64,000 nucleotides of DNA from Cladocopium goreaui (Eukaryota > Sar > Dinophyceae > Suessiales > Symbiodiniaceae), in the NCBI GenBank assembly GCA_947184155.2, contig CAMXCT020001537.1:57501-121500 (forward strand). Reading direction: 5' to 3'. Of this stretch, positions 46,304 to 56,453 are shown one piece after another (the stretch's first letter is position 1; each line of letters starts with the position of its first letter). Below the pieces are notes generated by a model that did not search any database, was not told where the DNA came from, and saw only the letters and a program-made list of their open reading frames with translations. The position numbers and the translations under genes are program-made.

Positions 46304-46590
46304 ATAATCGATAATATTTGAAATATGTTAAATGATTTTGAATACAAACATATAATATAAAATATATAATGCAAAATATAATATATATATATATACCATG
46401 TATATTGTATTATGTATCATACTTAAACGATATATGCACATGTGTATTTAAATAAATATATATATATATATATGTGTGTGTATGATTGTGTCTATGTATA
46501 AATATATATATATATGGATATATATATATATACATATATGGATATATATATATATATTTATTTATTTATTGATTTATTTATTTACGTTTC
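46304..46590. repeat. AT-rich microsatellite, right flank of the retroelement
   Basis: ATAATAT, TATATGG and TTTATTTA runs; probably the continuation of the AT tract interrupted by the insertion. Confidence 0.85.
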
Positions 46591-46648
46591 AATAATATGG
46601 ATTGGACTGACATTTGGTCAGTCTTAACTTTGGTATGAACTCTATTCA

Positions 46649-48057
46649 GTGGCACTTGGACTGAGTCCTCGAATCTGTTCAAATCTTTGTGACATCTGGC
46701 TTCCACACCAACCCAGAAAACCCAAAGGGTGTCACATGCGTTTGTCCCTGCTCGAAGATGACCCTGACCCTTCACAACCAAAACTGGAAGCAAACTCCAG
46801 CTCCCAACAAGGTGCCCAAACCCAGGGCATCCCAACTCATTCCACGGCATTCTATGCTGACATTGAGAGCCGATGCAACAGGTCCTTTGGAAATGGCCCA
46901 AGATGGCCCAAGAAGGAGGTAAGCTGTCACAAAACCGTTTTAATTGCGTAGATGGGGGACAGGCTCTGTGAAATCCACCTCCTGGCACTAAAAACGGATT
47001 GTGCAAAATCTTTGCTAGTCATCTCAGCTGAGTATGGTGTGCCAAATGTTACCTCCAGAGCCTCCCGACAGCTCTTGCATGGTAGTCATTATCACCTCAT
47101 AGATTAGATTGCATGATGACACGGAAAACTGGGAAGAAAATGTAAGAACTACAGGTGATGTGAAAGTACTCATGAAAAAAAACATCAGAAACCCGTTTTA
47201 CACATCTTTACATGACGTTGTACGAAAGGGGCAAGCAAAAGATGGCAGAAGTCTGAGAGGCGTTTGCTCCTCCGAGACCGTCCGCCATTTAAGACCACAG
47301 GAATAGGGCTTCGTGGTCACCCATGAAAACTTTCAAACTCCACCCCAGTCTCAGACACTTCGTCCCAACTTGAATTCCGTTCACATAAACAAGTCATATT
47401 TGTCAAAGACTTGTCAAAGACGTTCTTAAGCTGCCTTAACCAAAGCCAATCCTAGCCATCCAGACCGCGATTAGTCCTGCCAAAGTTTCAATCGAGCCAG
47501 GAAAGGACGGCCAATTTGCACTCCATCAGAAAGGAATGCTTCGACGCCAAAAAGCGTCCGGAAAGCAGCAGGCAAAGACATGACAATAATATAAAATAAT
47601 CTGTCAAGATGCGTCAAGGTGTGTCAAGATGTGTCAAGATGTGTCAAGATGTGTCAAGATGTGTCAAGATGTGTCAAGCAATGTCAATCATGTTTAGCTC
47701 CATTTGCAGGATCGAATCAAGACCTGTCTTTGAGTGTGGTCAGCATTTGTGGTCAACTGCCATGTGCAACTACACCACCAACTCAATGCACTGCACAAAG
47801 GTGTGTCAATAAGACGTGAGGGCTCAAGGGAGGTGGCAGGTACCCTTCGCAGATCAGTAGTATTCAGTAGTGTTGATTGTGCATCTTTGTGAGGCTCCAG
47901 GGAGACCCCTCGAAGCACAAGCAGTGCATCTTCCTCTCACTTGAGAATGGAGCTACTTGAGGTTCGACGCATTTTATCTCCCTCAGCTTTAATCTTGACT
48001 GGAGCTAGACCTACTCATGCAACGACCTTGTCAATCAAAGTGGTGTTCGCAACATGA
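46649..48057 (+). CDS. candidate multi-exon gene (unidentified)
   Basis: Three plus-strand pieces support a gene. The first is an open stretch up to 46918 (LLEDDPDPSQPKLEANSS ... RWPKKE) that ends at a canonical GTAAGC donor. The second is an exon 47710-47800 (GSNQDLSLSVVSICGQLP) between an AG|G acceptor and a GT donor. The third is an exon from 47901 (AG|G acceptor) that joins the second in phase and reads ETPRSTSSASSSHLRMELL up to a possible TGA at 48055-48057. A 66-codon ORF at 47109-47306 might be a further exon. A long minus-strand frame overlaps the first piece, so strand choice rests on the donor and on the in-phase join. No domain is recognised. Confidence 0.33.
47601..47680 (+). repeat. 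10-bp tandem repeat (GTGTCAAGAT)n
   Basis: Eight units in exact 10-bp register, five of them perfect, located just upstream of a candidate exon at 47710. Confidence 0.95.
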
Positions 48058-48104
48058 ATTAGAGTGCTCAACTCCAAGCAGATAGCGATAGATACATCAT
48101 GTGT

Positions 48105-48275
48105 ATGTGCATATATATATAATAGTATGATATATTATATAATTATATCCACATATCCACATAAACTAATATGTATACATAACACAGAACACACAATACT
48201 TTACATATGTATTACATATGTATATACATATGCACATAATACACATATATACATATGTATACATATGTATACACA
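48105..48275. repeat. AT and ACATATGT microsatellite
   Basis: TATATA, ACATATGTAT and CACATA runs between candidate exons. Confidence 0.8.
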
Positions 48276-48377
48276 AGAATTGTGACATCAATATCGATTA
48301 TCAATGCCATTTGCATCCATTTGCATTCTTGTACTTCCTTTTGCATCCTCTCGCCACAATCAATGGTTCTTTCCAAG

Positions 48378-48642
48378 TGTACTGGAGGAGACACAAAGAC
48401 GCCAGGCGGCTGAGTCGGAGCTTCTGAGGCGCAAACCACCACAGACAGACACATCCACTGATTTTGACTTCTGTGCCCTCAACCTACACAAACTTGCTCT
48501 CACAGCTGCACATATTCAAAGTCAAGACTTGTTTGCATACCTTGGACGAAGCATTCCACTTCTGCAAGATTGCAAGTGTTCACGTCAAGTGCGACCAAGC
48601 CATCTAGCGCCCCCCAAGAAATACCTAAAACCTTCATTCTAA
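48378..48642 (+). CDS. candidate terminal exon (unidentified)
   Basis: A plus-strand frame opened by an AG acceptor at 48376-48377 (or at 48386-48387) reads LEETQRRQAAESELLRRK and later LHKLALTAAHIQSQDLFAYL. It ends with TAA at 48640-48642. The first part is a polar helix. It may be the last exon of the gene at 46649-48057 if the stop proposed there is intronic, or a separate relic. No family is recognised. Confidence 0.3.
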
Positions 48643-48649
48643 GACTAAA

Positions 48650-50570
48650 ATCAAAATAGAAAAGGCTAAACATTACATTTTGACTTCATTGAGCGACTCT
48701 TTCTTCACTAAATCTTGTCAAAAAAGACACGTACAAAAAAATTTGGGCCTGAACATCATTTAGCCTAATTCATTTTAATCAGCATAATCTTTTCATCTTG
48801 ATCTTTTCTGTTTCCTTTTGACTGCTCAGCCTTGTTCAGTTCTCTTTCCTCCCTGCCTCTTCGAATCATTTGTTTGCCCCTCTTGCACTGGCTGTTAATT
48901 CTACCAGTCTCCATAATCCCAAAAATTCTCTGCTTTTTCCACGAGAGACAGACCAATCCCCCGTAACTTTTTGACCAACCCTCCACTCAAGTTCACCAAT
49001 TCGCCTCGGCTTTCGAACCAATTCCCCATTACTTGTGACCTTGTGACCAAGCCCCAATCACTTTTTTGCCAATCCCCCATTGCGTTCGACCAATGTGTTT
49101 GATTGATCGACCAATATTTAACAAACCAAATGCTACACAGGTTCAGCATAAATCAAACCATAGATTGTCAACGTTCATCTGACCAATAGTATGTCATTTC
49201 TTCTTTCAAGTTTTTGGCTCCGAACTATTTAAAGACATAGAAAGAATATTAAAGAATTATAAAGATATGAAATGTATAGTACTATATCATGAACAAGTTA
49301 CAGATTATCTTCTGAAATATGATTTGGCTGAAATACAGAAAATGGGGAAGAAGGGAATGAAGTCAATAAGGCTAGATTCAGGCTCTTATATTTTGTTGTA
49401 AATGCATTTTTATGACAAGATTCAGTGAAACAAGATGCGCTCAATGAAGTCAAACATAATGTTTAGACTGTGATTGTTTATTTTGATTTTAGTCTCAGAA
49501 TGAAGGTTCTGGGATTATTCCCCCGCCCTGACCCTGTTACAAAGAAGTTGCCTGCCTGTGAGATACGAATAAGTTCTTGTTTTTTTTCCGTGTGTTTATG
49601 TACGTGATATGTGTGATCTGGGTGAAGGAGAATCTCTTAAGCCTTAGGTAAAAGCAATCCAGGTGGATCCGAGTTTTATTGATATAGAATTTGGCACGTG
49701 CAAGAGTTGGTGAGATGAAATTGTTTGAGATGTTTTCTTGCGAATCCTAAAGATAGATGGGCACCTGCTGACTGCAAGTCAAGTATGAATGAAACAGTGA
49801 ATTAATTCTGCTTTAGATTTCTGCTAAAATCATAGTCCTACAATGTCCTAGTCTCAAGGTTTTGGACTTGAACATACGTGAATTATCTTGAATTATTGGT
49901 CTTGTCCTGCTCACTTGTGGCCCCTTCTTTGTAACATTGGATCGAGTTCCCAGGCTGCAAGAGTTCATTTCTGGATCTCGCGCGATGTTGGCCTGTGTTG
50001 ATTGTCCAAGTTGCTTTGAGCACCTTGAGAATGTCGTTTCTTTGCGGTCCTTGAGGATCATGGATAGGTGATAGGTGGTGTACACTACTTCTTTCTGTAT
50101 TACACATACATACAACATCATACAACATCATACAACTAGAAGGCGAAAGAAGATGAAAGAGTGAGACCGCATCTTGTCATTTTCTTGTCATCTTATTCTT
50201 GTCATTTTGTCATTCCTTTCATATTGCCATTTTCCCGTACACCCAGCTGGAAGCCAGGTCACCCCAAGAAGCTCCCAATCAGTTACGCCGCTGAAGCTGA
50301 TAGAGGACATGCAACCTCGGGCGTCGAGTCACTGTGAGTTACGAAAAGTGTGCCATCTCATGTCATGTCATCATGGAGCACTATCGCAAATGCTGGTCAC
50401 TTGCACTCATGTGGGGTCCCCAAACAAAATAGGTCGCATTGCTGCTGGTAGCCAGAGCTGTAGTTCAATCCCATCCCCCCAATGTTATCACAAGTGACAG
50501 CCTGAGAGTGCGTTTGTTTGTGTGTTTTGTACACCTACAATGGGTTTGCTTTTGCACTCTCACTTTGCAG
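48650..50570. other. gene-poor stretch
   Basis: No exon chain was seen. There are repeated ATCCCCC/ACCAATCCCCC-type words at about 48950-49095 (GACCAA and TTCCCCATT), giving a loose roughly 40-bp periodicity. The minus-strand frames there are low-complexity. Confidence 0.35.
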
Positions 50571-50576
50571 TTTCTT

Positions 50577-50780
50577 TCCTCCAAGAAACCAAAAAACATG
50601 AGACCAAGAAACCAAAGAAAGACAACAAACATCAACAAACCAAAAAGAACAAGATTGCACACCGGAGAGTTGGATCCTATCAGGTTTTTGTTTTCTGTTT
50701 TTTTGGTTTATTTTTTTGTTTTTGTTTGTTGTTTTTTTGGGTTTCTTGATTATTTTTTGGTTCGTTGTTTATTTGAAGGG
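50577..50780. repeat. foldback element (inverted repeat, related to 13097-13372)
   Basis: The left arm (about 50577-50654) is rich in AAGAAACCAAA, CAACAAAC and CCAAAAAG. The right arm (about 50682-50775) is rich in CTTTTTGG-like, GTTTGTTG and TTTGGGTTTCTTG words and is its imperfect reverse complement. A roughly 27-bp GC-richer loop lies between (GATTGCACACCGGAGAGTTG). ORFs over it are low-complexity artefacts. Confidence 0.65.
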
Positions 50781-50919
50781 CTGGCAAAACAACACAAGGG
50801 GCAGGACCTAACTCTTTGCCACTTCTCCCAGTTTAGGGTTGCAAACTTGTTTTTGGTTGCTTTTTGTTTGCTTTGGGTCTGAAGTTTCGCTAGAAAACAT
50901 TCTAAAAACTTTGGACAAA

Positions 50920-51082
50920 TGCAGGTATCATTGGGGGAAGCTTAGGGCTTTGGCACATGGATTAGGCAATTCTGTCTTTGATTTATTTGTTCAACACATG
51001 CCAGAAGACTATGCAAAAACATATGCAGCCAATGAGTTTGTAGGACTGATTTTGGTATTGACATTGTTGAGTCAAACCCTTT
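50920..51082 (+). CDS. possible exon (unidentified)
   Basis: An open plus-strand frame contains KLRALAHGLGNSVFDLFVQ and AANEFVGLILVLTLLSQ, ending with TAG. It has an amphipathic to hydrophobic character. It has no linked neighbour and follows the foldback element directly, so this is weak. Confidence 0.2.
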
Positions 51083-51109
51083 AGTCAGCACATGTTCAAA
51101 CACTTTAAA

Positions 51110-52255
51110 CGGTTCCCTTGACAGGAGTGATGCATCTCTTTGAAATGAGTGCTCCCTTCAACATGCACATTTCTTCTCAAATTGTACAGCTATGACATGT
51201 GTACTTCTATGTCAAAAATGAACCTCTTGCACATGCAATGCCCTTTTCACAATATGTGGTGTTTTTAACAATGAAAATAGGGTATATGTAAGCATGTAAT
51301 ATATGTCTTTCAAAAGTCTATATACATCATTTCTCTGAATGCATAAATCTGATATTATTCCAAGACGAAGAAACATATTTTGAAAATAATGCCCTTTGAT
51401 GTAGGCGCTTTAAATCCTAAGACAATGAAACAGTGTTTGAACATGTATATATATAGTATGTTGTATGCATGCAGCATTCTTGTGAAGAGTACAGTCGTCC
51501 TTGAAGAACATGTTGTTTGATTTTGTGCAACCTCCCCTTGATATGAGTGAGATAGTTGATTAAAATACAACATTATTGTTGAATAAATTGAAAACATTCT
51601 TTAAGTGAGAGTTGTCTCTTTAAACCAGAGTAAGTGAAGGCTGGGCTGATCAAGGGGAATACATGTGTCAAACAAAAGTAATCGTTTTTTAAGAATGCTG
51701 CTTCTTAATAGGAAGATTGTGTTGCCAGACAGAACCATGTTCTGTTGTAAGAAGCGAAAGAACATTCTTTAATGATGCTCACATGTTCAAATATATTGCA
51801 CTTTTGAGAGGGAGACTCTATGCCAATAATACTGTATACTATGCAGAAATATTGGCTTTTCTGAAACGGATACTGCTCATGAGAAAGGAAGGTTAGACAT
51901 TTGGAAATGCACACTACACTCCTTCAAAGGGCATGATGTATCTTTTAAAGGAATCCTTCATATTGTGTAGGGATATTCTTCCTGCAAGAACACACTGCAT
52001 TGCCCCAAAGGAAGGTTACATTTGTTAAGAAGGGTATGGTGCATTTCTGTTTTGAATACTGCATATGTTGGCAGCTATCGGGATGTTGTAATTATTTTGA
52101 AGACATCTAGCATATTCTGTAGAAATTGCGTTTTGTTAAAGGGACACTGTAGCATTTATCTAAGGTAGAGTGAACACCTGGACACTTCTTCAAGCAATAC
52201 ATACTCTCTGGTGGACATGAACGTCTTCATTTGTAGCTTAAGCTTTAGCAAGTGA
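51110..52255 (+). repeat. degenerate spaced repeat region
   Basis: AT-rich, gene-free sequence in which words such as TTTGAAAKRAG, CAAAGGGCATGATG, CACATGTTC, TTCTTTAATG and GTGCATTTCT return at irregular intervals of roughly 40-70 bp. It is similar in style, but not clearly in sequence, to 13750-14720. It probably represents heavily decayed tandem units. Confidence 0.4.
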
Positions 52256-52319
52256 TTACAGTTTTGAAGAAACAACGAAAAAGTGCACTCTCACCACGTC
52301 CTGCTCTCCTGTACAGAGA

Positions 52320-52990
52320 TAACACCCCCCAAACGAACCCAAATATGATCAAATAATCCTTTCCCCCTATTACTAAACCTCCCCCAAATAGTAAAAACTA
52401 GGGTCCATCTCTAATTTTGGAAAATGTCAGGTTGGCCAATTTGACTTTTAATTGATCCCCTTTAGAAAACAATTTAAACATATAGCTACCATTTGTGGGT
52501 TTCGCCCCCTAATAATAAAAACTAGTTAACCCCGGGGTGTTTATTATTAGGTCCGTCCGAAATTTTTAGTTATTTATATTAGGGCTTTTAATTGATTAGT
52601 AGGGCCCGCTTCGAAAACCCATTTTTGGCAATATTTAAATTGCGTTCTATAAGGAAATTTAATTGATTTTGAAATCAAAAAACATAGTTGTTCTTTATTA
52701 AGGGTTTCAATTTATTATTAGGGGCCGCTTCGAAAACCAATTTTTGGCAATATTTTAATTGCTTTATATAAGGAAAATTTATAAGGAAAATTAATTTATT
52801 TTGAAATCGAAACAAATTGCTTATTAGAGTCCGCTTTGGTTCCCTAATAATAAATACACCCCTAATAATAAAAACTACCTGGGGTGTTTATTATGTTGGG
52901 GGGGTTAGTATTAGGGGGAAGGGATTATGTGTAAATCCCCCTATTATACCATAGTTTCTTGGGGGTGTTTAATATTAGGGGGAAAGGACT
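52320..52990. repeat. composite inverted-repeat element with internal direct repeats
   Basis: The outer arms pair: AATAATCCTTTCCCCCTATTA (about 52352) on the left with TTAGTATTAGGGGGAAGGGATTAT (about 52904-52927) on the right. The middle holds three diverged direct copies centred on YCCGCTTYGAAAACC (about 52606, about 52725 and about 52831), two of them followed by TTTTTGGCAATATTT. Small nested palindromes around CCCCTAATAATAAAAACTA repeat near 52508 and 52858. No ORF is present. It looks like a non-autonomous DNA element or foldback. Confidence 0.65.
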
Positions 52991-53029
52991 ACATCTTTGC
53001 GGCGTCTAAAGATTTTTGGGGCTTCAGTG

Positions 53030-53061
53030 CAGGGCGTGATCTTTTTTGAATTCACGCCCTG
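53030..53061. repeat. perfect 10-bp stem hairpin
   Basis: CAGGGCGTGA (53030-53039) and TCACGCCCTG (53052-53061) are exact reverse complements around a 12-nt loop. Confidence 0.8.
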
Positions 53062-53786
53062 CTGTAGGGCAGCACTGTAGGAAGTATTTGCTGCGTTGAT
53101 TTTTGGCGCAAACATCCATGGACCATCAGGGACTTTGTGTGCCTCTGCAGTTTTTTGGGCACAACTTTTCACAGCGAAAGGTGAGTTGCTCGATATTCCG
53201 ATGCCGAGAAAAATAGGAAAAAGAAACAGGAAGTAAGGAAGGAAACAAGGAACAAAGGATCGAAGCAACCAGGCAAGCAAGCAGGGAAGGGAGATGAAGG
53301 CAAGAAAAGAAGGCAAGGCAGGATGCTAATGAAATAAGGAAACAACATCAAACAACCGTTACTCCACGACTCCAAGAATGCCGCTTTTGCGGTTTCCGTG
53401 ACAAATAGCTCAGCTGGTGCATGTGGGGTAGCGGCCCAGTATCTGCCCAGGAGGAAGAGGAACATGCTTTTGTCTTCATTTTTGCCACTTGTTTCTAGCG
53501 CTTTTCGTGCTGCAGATTCTGTAGATGTGAGGCTGCTGTTTTGGTTGCTCTTCCTTCAGCCCTCCTGCAATTATGCAATCCTAAGCACAACCTTTACAAG
53601 TGAAATATGTGTTCTTCCACTGAACAATTGGTTGCTTTGTCGCAATTTATGACATGTATTGTAGGCCATTGTAGGCATTGCTATTGGCTCCACTTCTGTG
53701 GGTTGGGTGACAGAGGGTTTCAGCTGACGCATATGGAGGTGTACCGAAAAATGACTTGTAGATATTTATAAATTTCATAATAGGAA

Positions 53787-54059
53787 TTGCAGTATGAGCG
53801 ATCTGATACTCTCAACATGAGAGCCATCCATGACAGCTTCCGCGTACTTGGTGCTAGAGCTCTAGCTAGATGTACTGCTTTGCGTTGGTTCCTGACGGCT
53901 GGATTGCTGTTTAGAATGATGCATTATTGCTTTATTTTCTGGTTCCCACACCCAGAATTGCAGATCTACTTGCAACTTCTTTCTGAGGAGCCAGAACCTT
54001 GTGAATGGCTCTCGGGTCAGCACCTTAGGTGTCAAAATTGTCAGGCTGCCTTATTGTGA
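53787..54059 (+). CDS. possible exon pair (unidentified)
   Basis: After an AG acceptor the frame reads YERSDTLNMRAIHDSFRVL up to a GT donor at about 53850. Further on, after CAG at about 53963, it reads IYLQLLSEEPEP. Both look coding and lie upstream of the lysine-rich gene. They may be 5' exons of it or of another gene. Linkage is not shown. Confidence 0.25.
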   Translation: MQYERSDTLNMRAIHDSFRVLGARALARCTALRWFLTAGLLFRMMHYCFIFWFPHPELQIYLQLLSEEPEPCEWLSGQHLRCQNCQAALL

Positions 54060-54991
54060 TCTTCATGTCCCGAGCCAGAGATCATGCATTGCGGCCAACA
54101 TTCCACTCAAATTCATTCTGGCGCTTGCACACCAATCACGATATAGAAGAACAGAGTATCAAAATCCGATCAAATGGCATAGGAGAGACAGAATAAACTC
54201 GAGCAGCGGGGAGGCAGCATGGTTGCCAGACATGGCTACAGAGTTGCACAATGCAGCACCTACTGTATCGGTGTGACAAAGGCGAAGGGCTGAGCGGAGC
54301 TGACTGGACATAGGGTCTCACATTTGTTCAAGTTGGCCAAGCTGGTATTTGCAGGGACCACGAGCTGAGTTGAAAACTTCTGACAGTTCAATTGGGGTGG
54401 CTCGCTGGTTTTCAACCTGTCTTATGCCACTGCAAACATAGATCATTGGTGGACAGTGAAGTATGCTTGAAAACCAGGCGTACTGGCGAAACTTTGCCAT
54501 AGTATTCTGTTCTACCTTGAGAAAGCATCAGTGCCAGAAAGTGGTCCAGAGCCAGTGCATTGTATTTTGGCAACATTTTTGATCATTTGCTGCTTGGTTT
54601 TCAGGGGTGTGGTGCGTTGGTCAGTTGTTCTACCAGTCCTTTCCTTTTGAGACTGAAAGCCAATGAATGTGAATGGCAGAGATTGCATGATGTATTTTGA
54701 TGCTTCTGTTTGTTCATGATCGTTCTGCGCTTGAAGCTTCTTGATTTGTGGCCGCAGCAGTATTTTGCTGCCAAAGACTCACCCAGCACGATTCCTCATC
54801 CAGCTATGCAGTGCTTCTCCGCAAGAAGCGTATCAAAAATTGTATATAGTGTCAATGTTATCCATTGAAAGTTCCCATTGAGAGGTAGATAGCTCCATTC
54901 ACAGAGCCGAAAAGGTGTCGGATGTGTTTGGCCTAATTCAGCTTGCATTCTGCTCTCGTTGTCATTTCGAAGAGTTCCCCTGCTCGCCGGG

Positions 54992-56453
54992 ATGGAAAAA
55001 GAAAAGAAGGAGAAGAAGGAGAAAAAGGAGAAGGACGAAAAGGAAAAGAAAGAAAAGAAGGACAAAGATGAAAAGAAAGAAAAGAAAGAGAAAAAGGCAC
55101 GTGACTATTCGAAGTTTTATTTGGGAAGTTTCGGCCGGTCAAAATGGTTCAACCACTGTAGAGTTGCAATATGGCAGGAAAAGAAGGAAGGCGGAGGGTT
55201 GGACCTGTGGTCTTCAACAGCACCCGATACCGCTTCCAACCAATACGGAGGTCCCAAGGCACGCCAGAACGCCCAGAACCACATGCTTTTGGCACGTTTT
55301 TGTGCGAAAGCCAGGGTCCAATTTTCACCAAGAAAACTCCGCGGACTGCGTTCTTGTAGAGGCTCCCCAAGACAAAAGAGAGAAAGAACTTGCAAAGGAG
55401 AAGGAAACAAAAAAGGTCGGTTTGTGTTATACCCCTTGCGGATCCTTGCGGTGCTTTTTTACTCTTTATCACGAGCACCAGTGCGAGCATCTTGTCCGAC
55501 AGGATGCAGAGACCAAAAACTTAATACAAGTGAGCGACGTCATCGACCAGCAGTTGAAGAAAAAGAAGGAGGCTACCGTTTCTCCATACATTTCAGATTT
55601 GAATGTTAATTGTGTTAATTGCAAGACTTGCTGCTCCGATGGACGGTGTATAGATGCTTGTTCAGCTTCTCCGACTCAAGCAGGAGAAGAAAGAAGAAGT
55701 CAGGCTGTGCTTCATGTTGGGCCAATGCCCCCAGAGCAAAGTTTGAGCAGAGTATCCCAGACTCTGCTTTCCCAATGGATACTGCGGAAAGGTTTTTGGT
55801 CAAGGAAATCCATTTGAAATATCTTAGAATTCGAATCTGGGTACAGCTAACGTCAATAAATATAGGATGATATAGGATGATATGGGATAATGCAGGATGA
55901 TATGGGGGTGTCTTGAAAACAATAGCGGCGCAAGAACCGCCAGATTGAACCAGACCAAACAGAAATTGCCCATACAAAGGGATCAATGCAGAGTGCTCTT
56001 GAGGTTGCGAAGAGAGTTTAAGGGTGGCCACAGGTCCTCATGACCGGACTCATGACCTTCAATTACTCTAGCTAAAGAATGCTTTAAAAATGCTAAAGAA
56101 TGTTGAATCCTTGGTTCACTTGACGCAAGCACTGTGGCCTGTTTGGCTGTGAGAACGGAACTTGGCTGCAGGGGTAGCACAGCCTTTTGGTGTGAGCTTG
56201 GGATCATTTGGAACCTGCCTGTAGGAAAGAAGCCGAGAAAAAAGCAAAGGCCATGAAGGCTGCTAGAAGAGCGCCGGCCCTAGAACTTCCAGCTTTGATG
56301 GTGCATGCAGTGCCATGCAGTGCCATGCAGTGCCATGCAGTGCCATGGGATGCCATGAGATGCGCGGGGTGCACGGCGCGCATGATGCATCAGTTTTGCT
56401 TCGCGTGTTTCGAGGAACAGGAGGCACAGGAAGAAGAGGTCGACACGTATCAG
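54992..56453 (+). CDS. lysine/glutamate-rich multi-exon gene, 5' part (unidentified)
   Basis: Proposed exons are 54992-55096, 55178-55258, 55362-55415, 55503-55577, 55654-55733, 56225-56282 and 56415 to about 56453. The first starts MEKEKKEKKEKKEKDEKEKK and is almost only Lys, Glu and Asp. The second gives GGLDLWSSTAPDTASNQYGG; the third APQDKREKELAKEKETKK; the fourth AETKNLIQVSDVIDQQLKKK; the fifth LVQLLRLKQEKKEEVRLCFM; the sixth KEAEKKAKAMKAARRAPAL; the seventh EQEAQEEEVDTYQ. All joins are in phase. The six donors are GC (two), GT (two) and GA (two); acceptors are AG|G except one AG|A. The highly charged helices suggest a structural or nucleic-acid-associated protein, but no family is recognised. 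The ATG could be internal, since the frame is open upstream. The long single-frame ORFs across this region run through the introns and are artefacts. Confidence 0.5.
55861..55906 (+). repeat. 10-bp tandem repeat (TATAGGATGA)n
   Basis: Four to five units of TATAGGATGA with variants, in 10-bp register, within a proposed intron of the lysine-rich gene. Confidence 0.9.
56305..56354 (+). repeat. 10-bp tandem repeat (ATGCAGTGCC)n
   Basis: Four perfect units plus a variant, inside the proposed intron 56283-56414 of the lysine-rich gene. Confidence 0.95.

Noticed and set aside
47601..47680. CRISPR-like array
   Set aside because: Units are 10 bp with no spacers; it is a simple tandem repeat.
54915..55817. 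300-codon ORF read as one unspliced gene
   Set aside because: It runs through introns of the better exon model; only parts of other frames give the consistent charged peptide with proper donors and acceptors.
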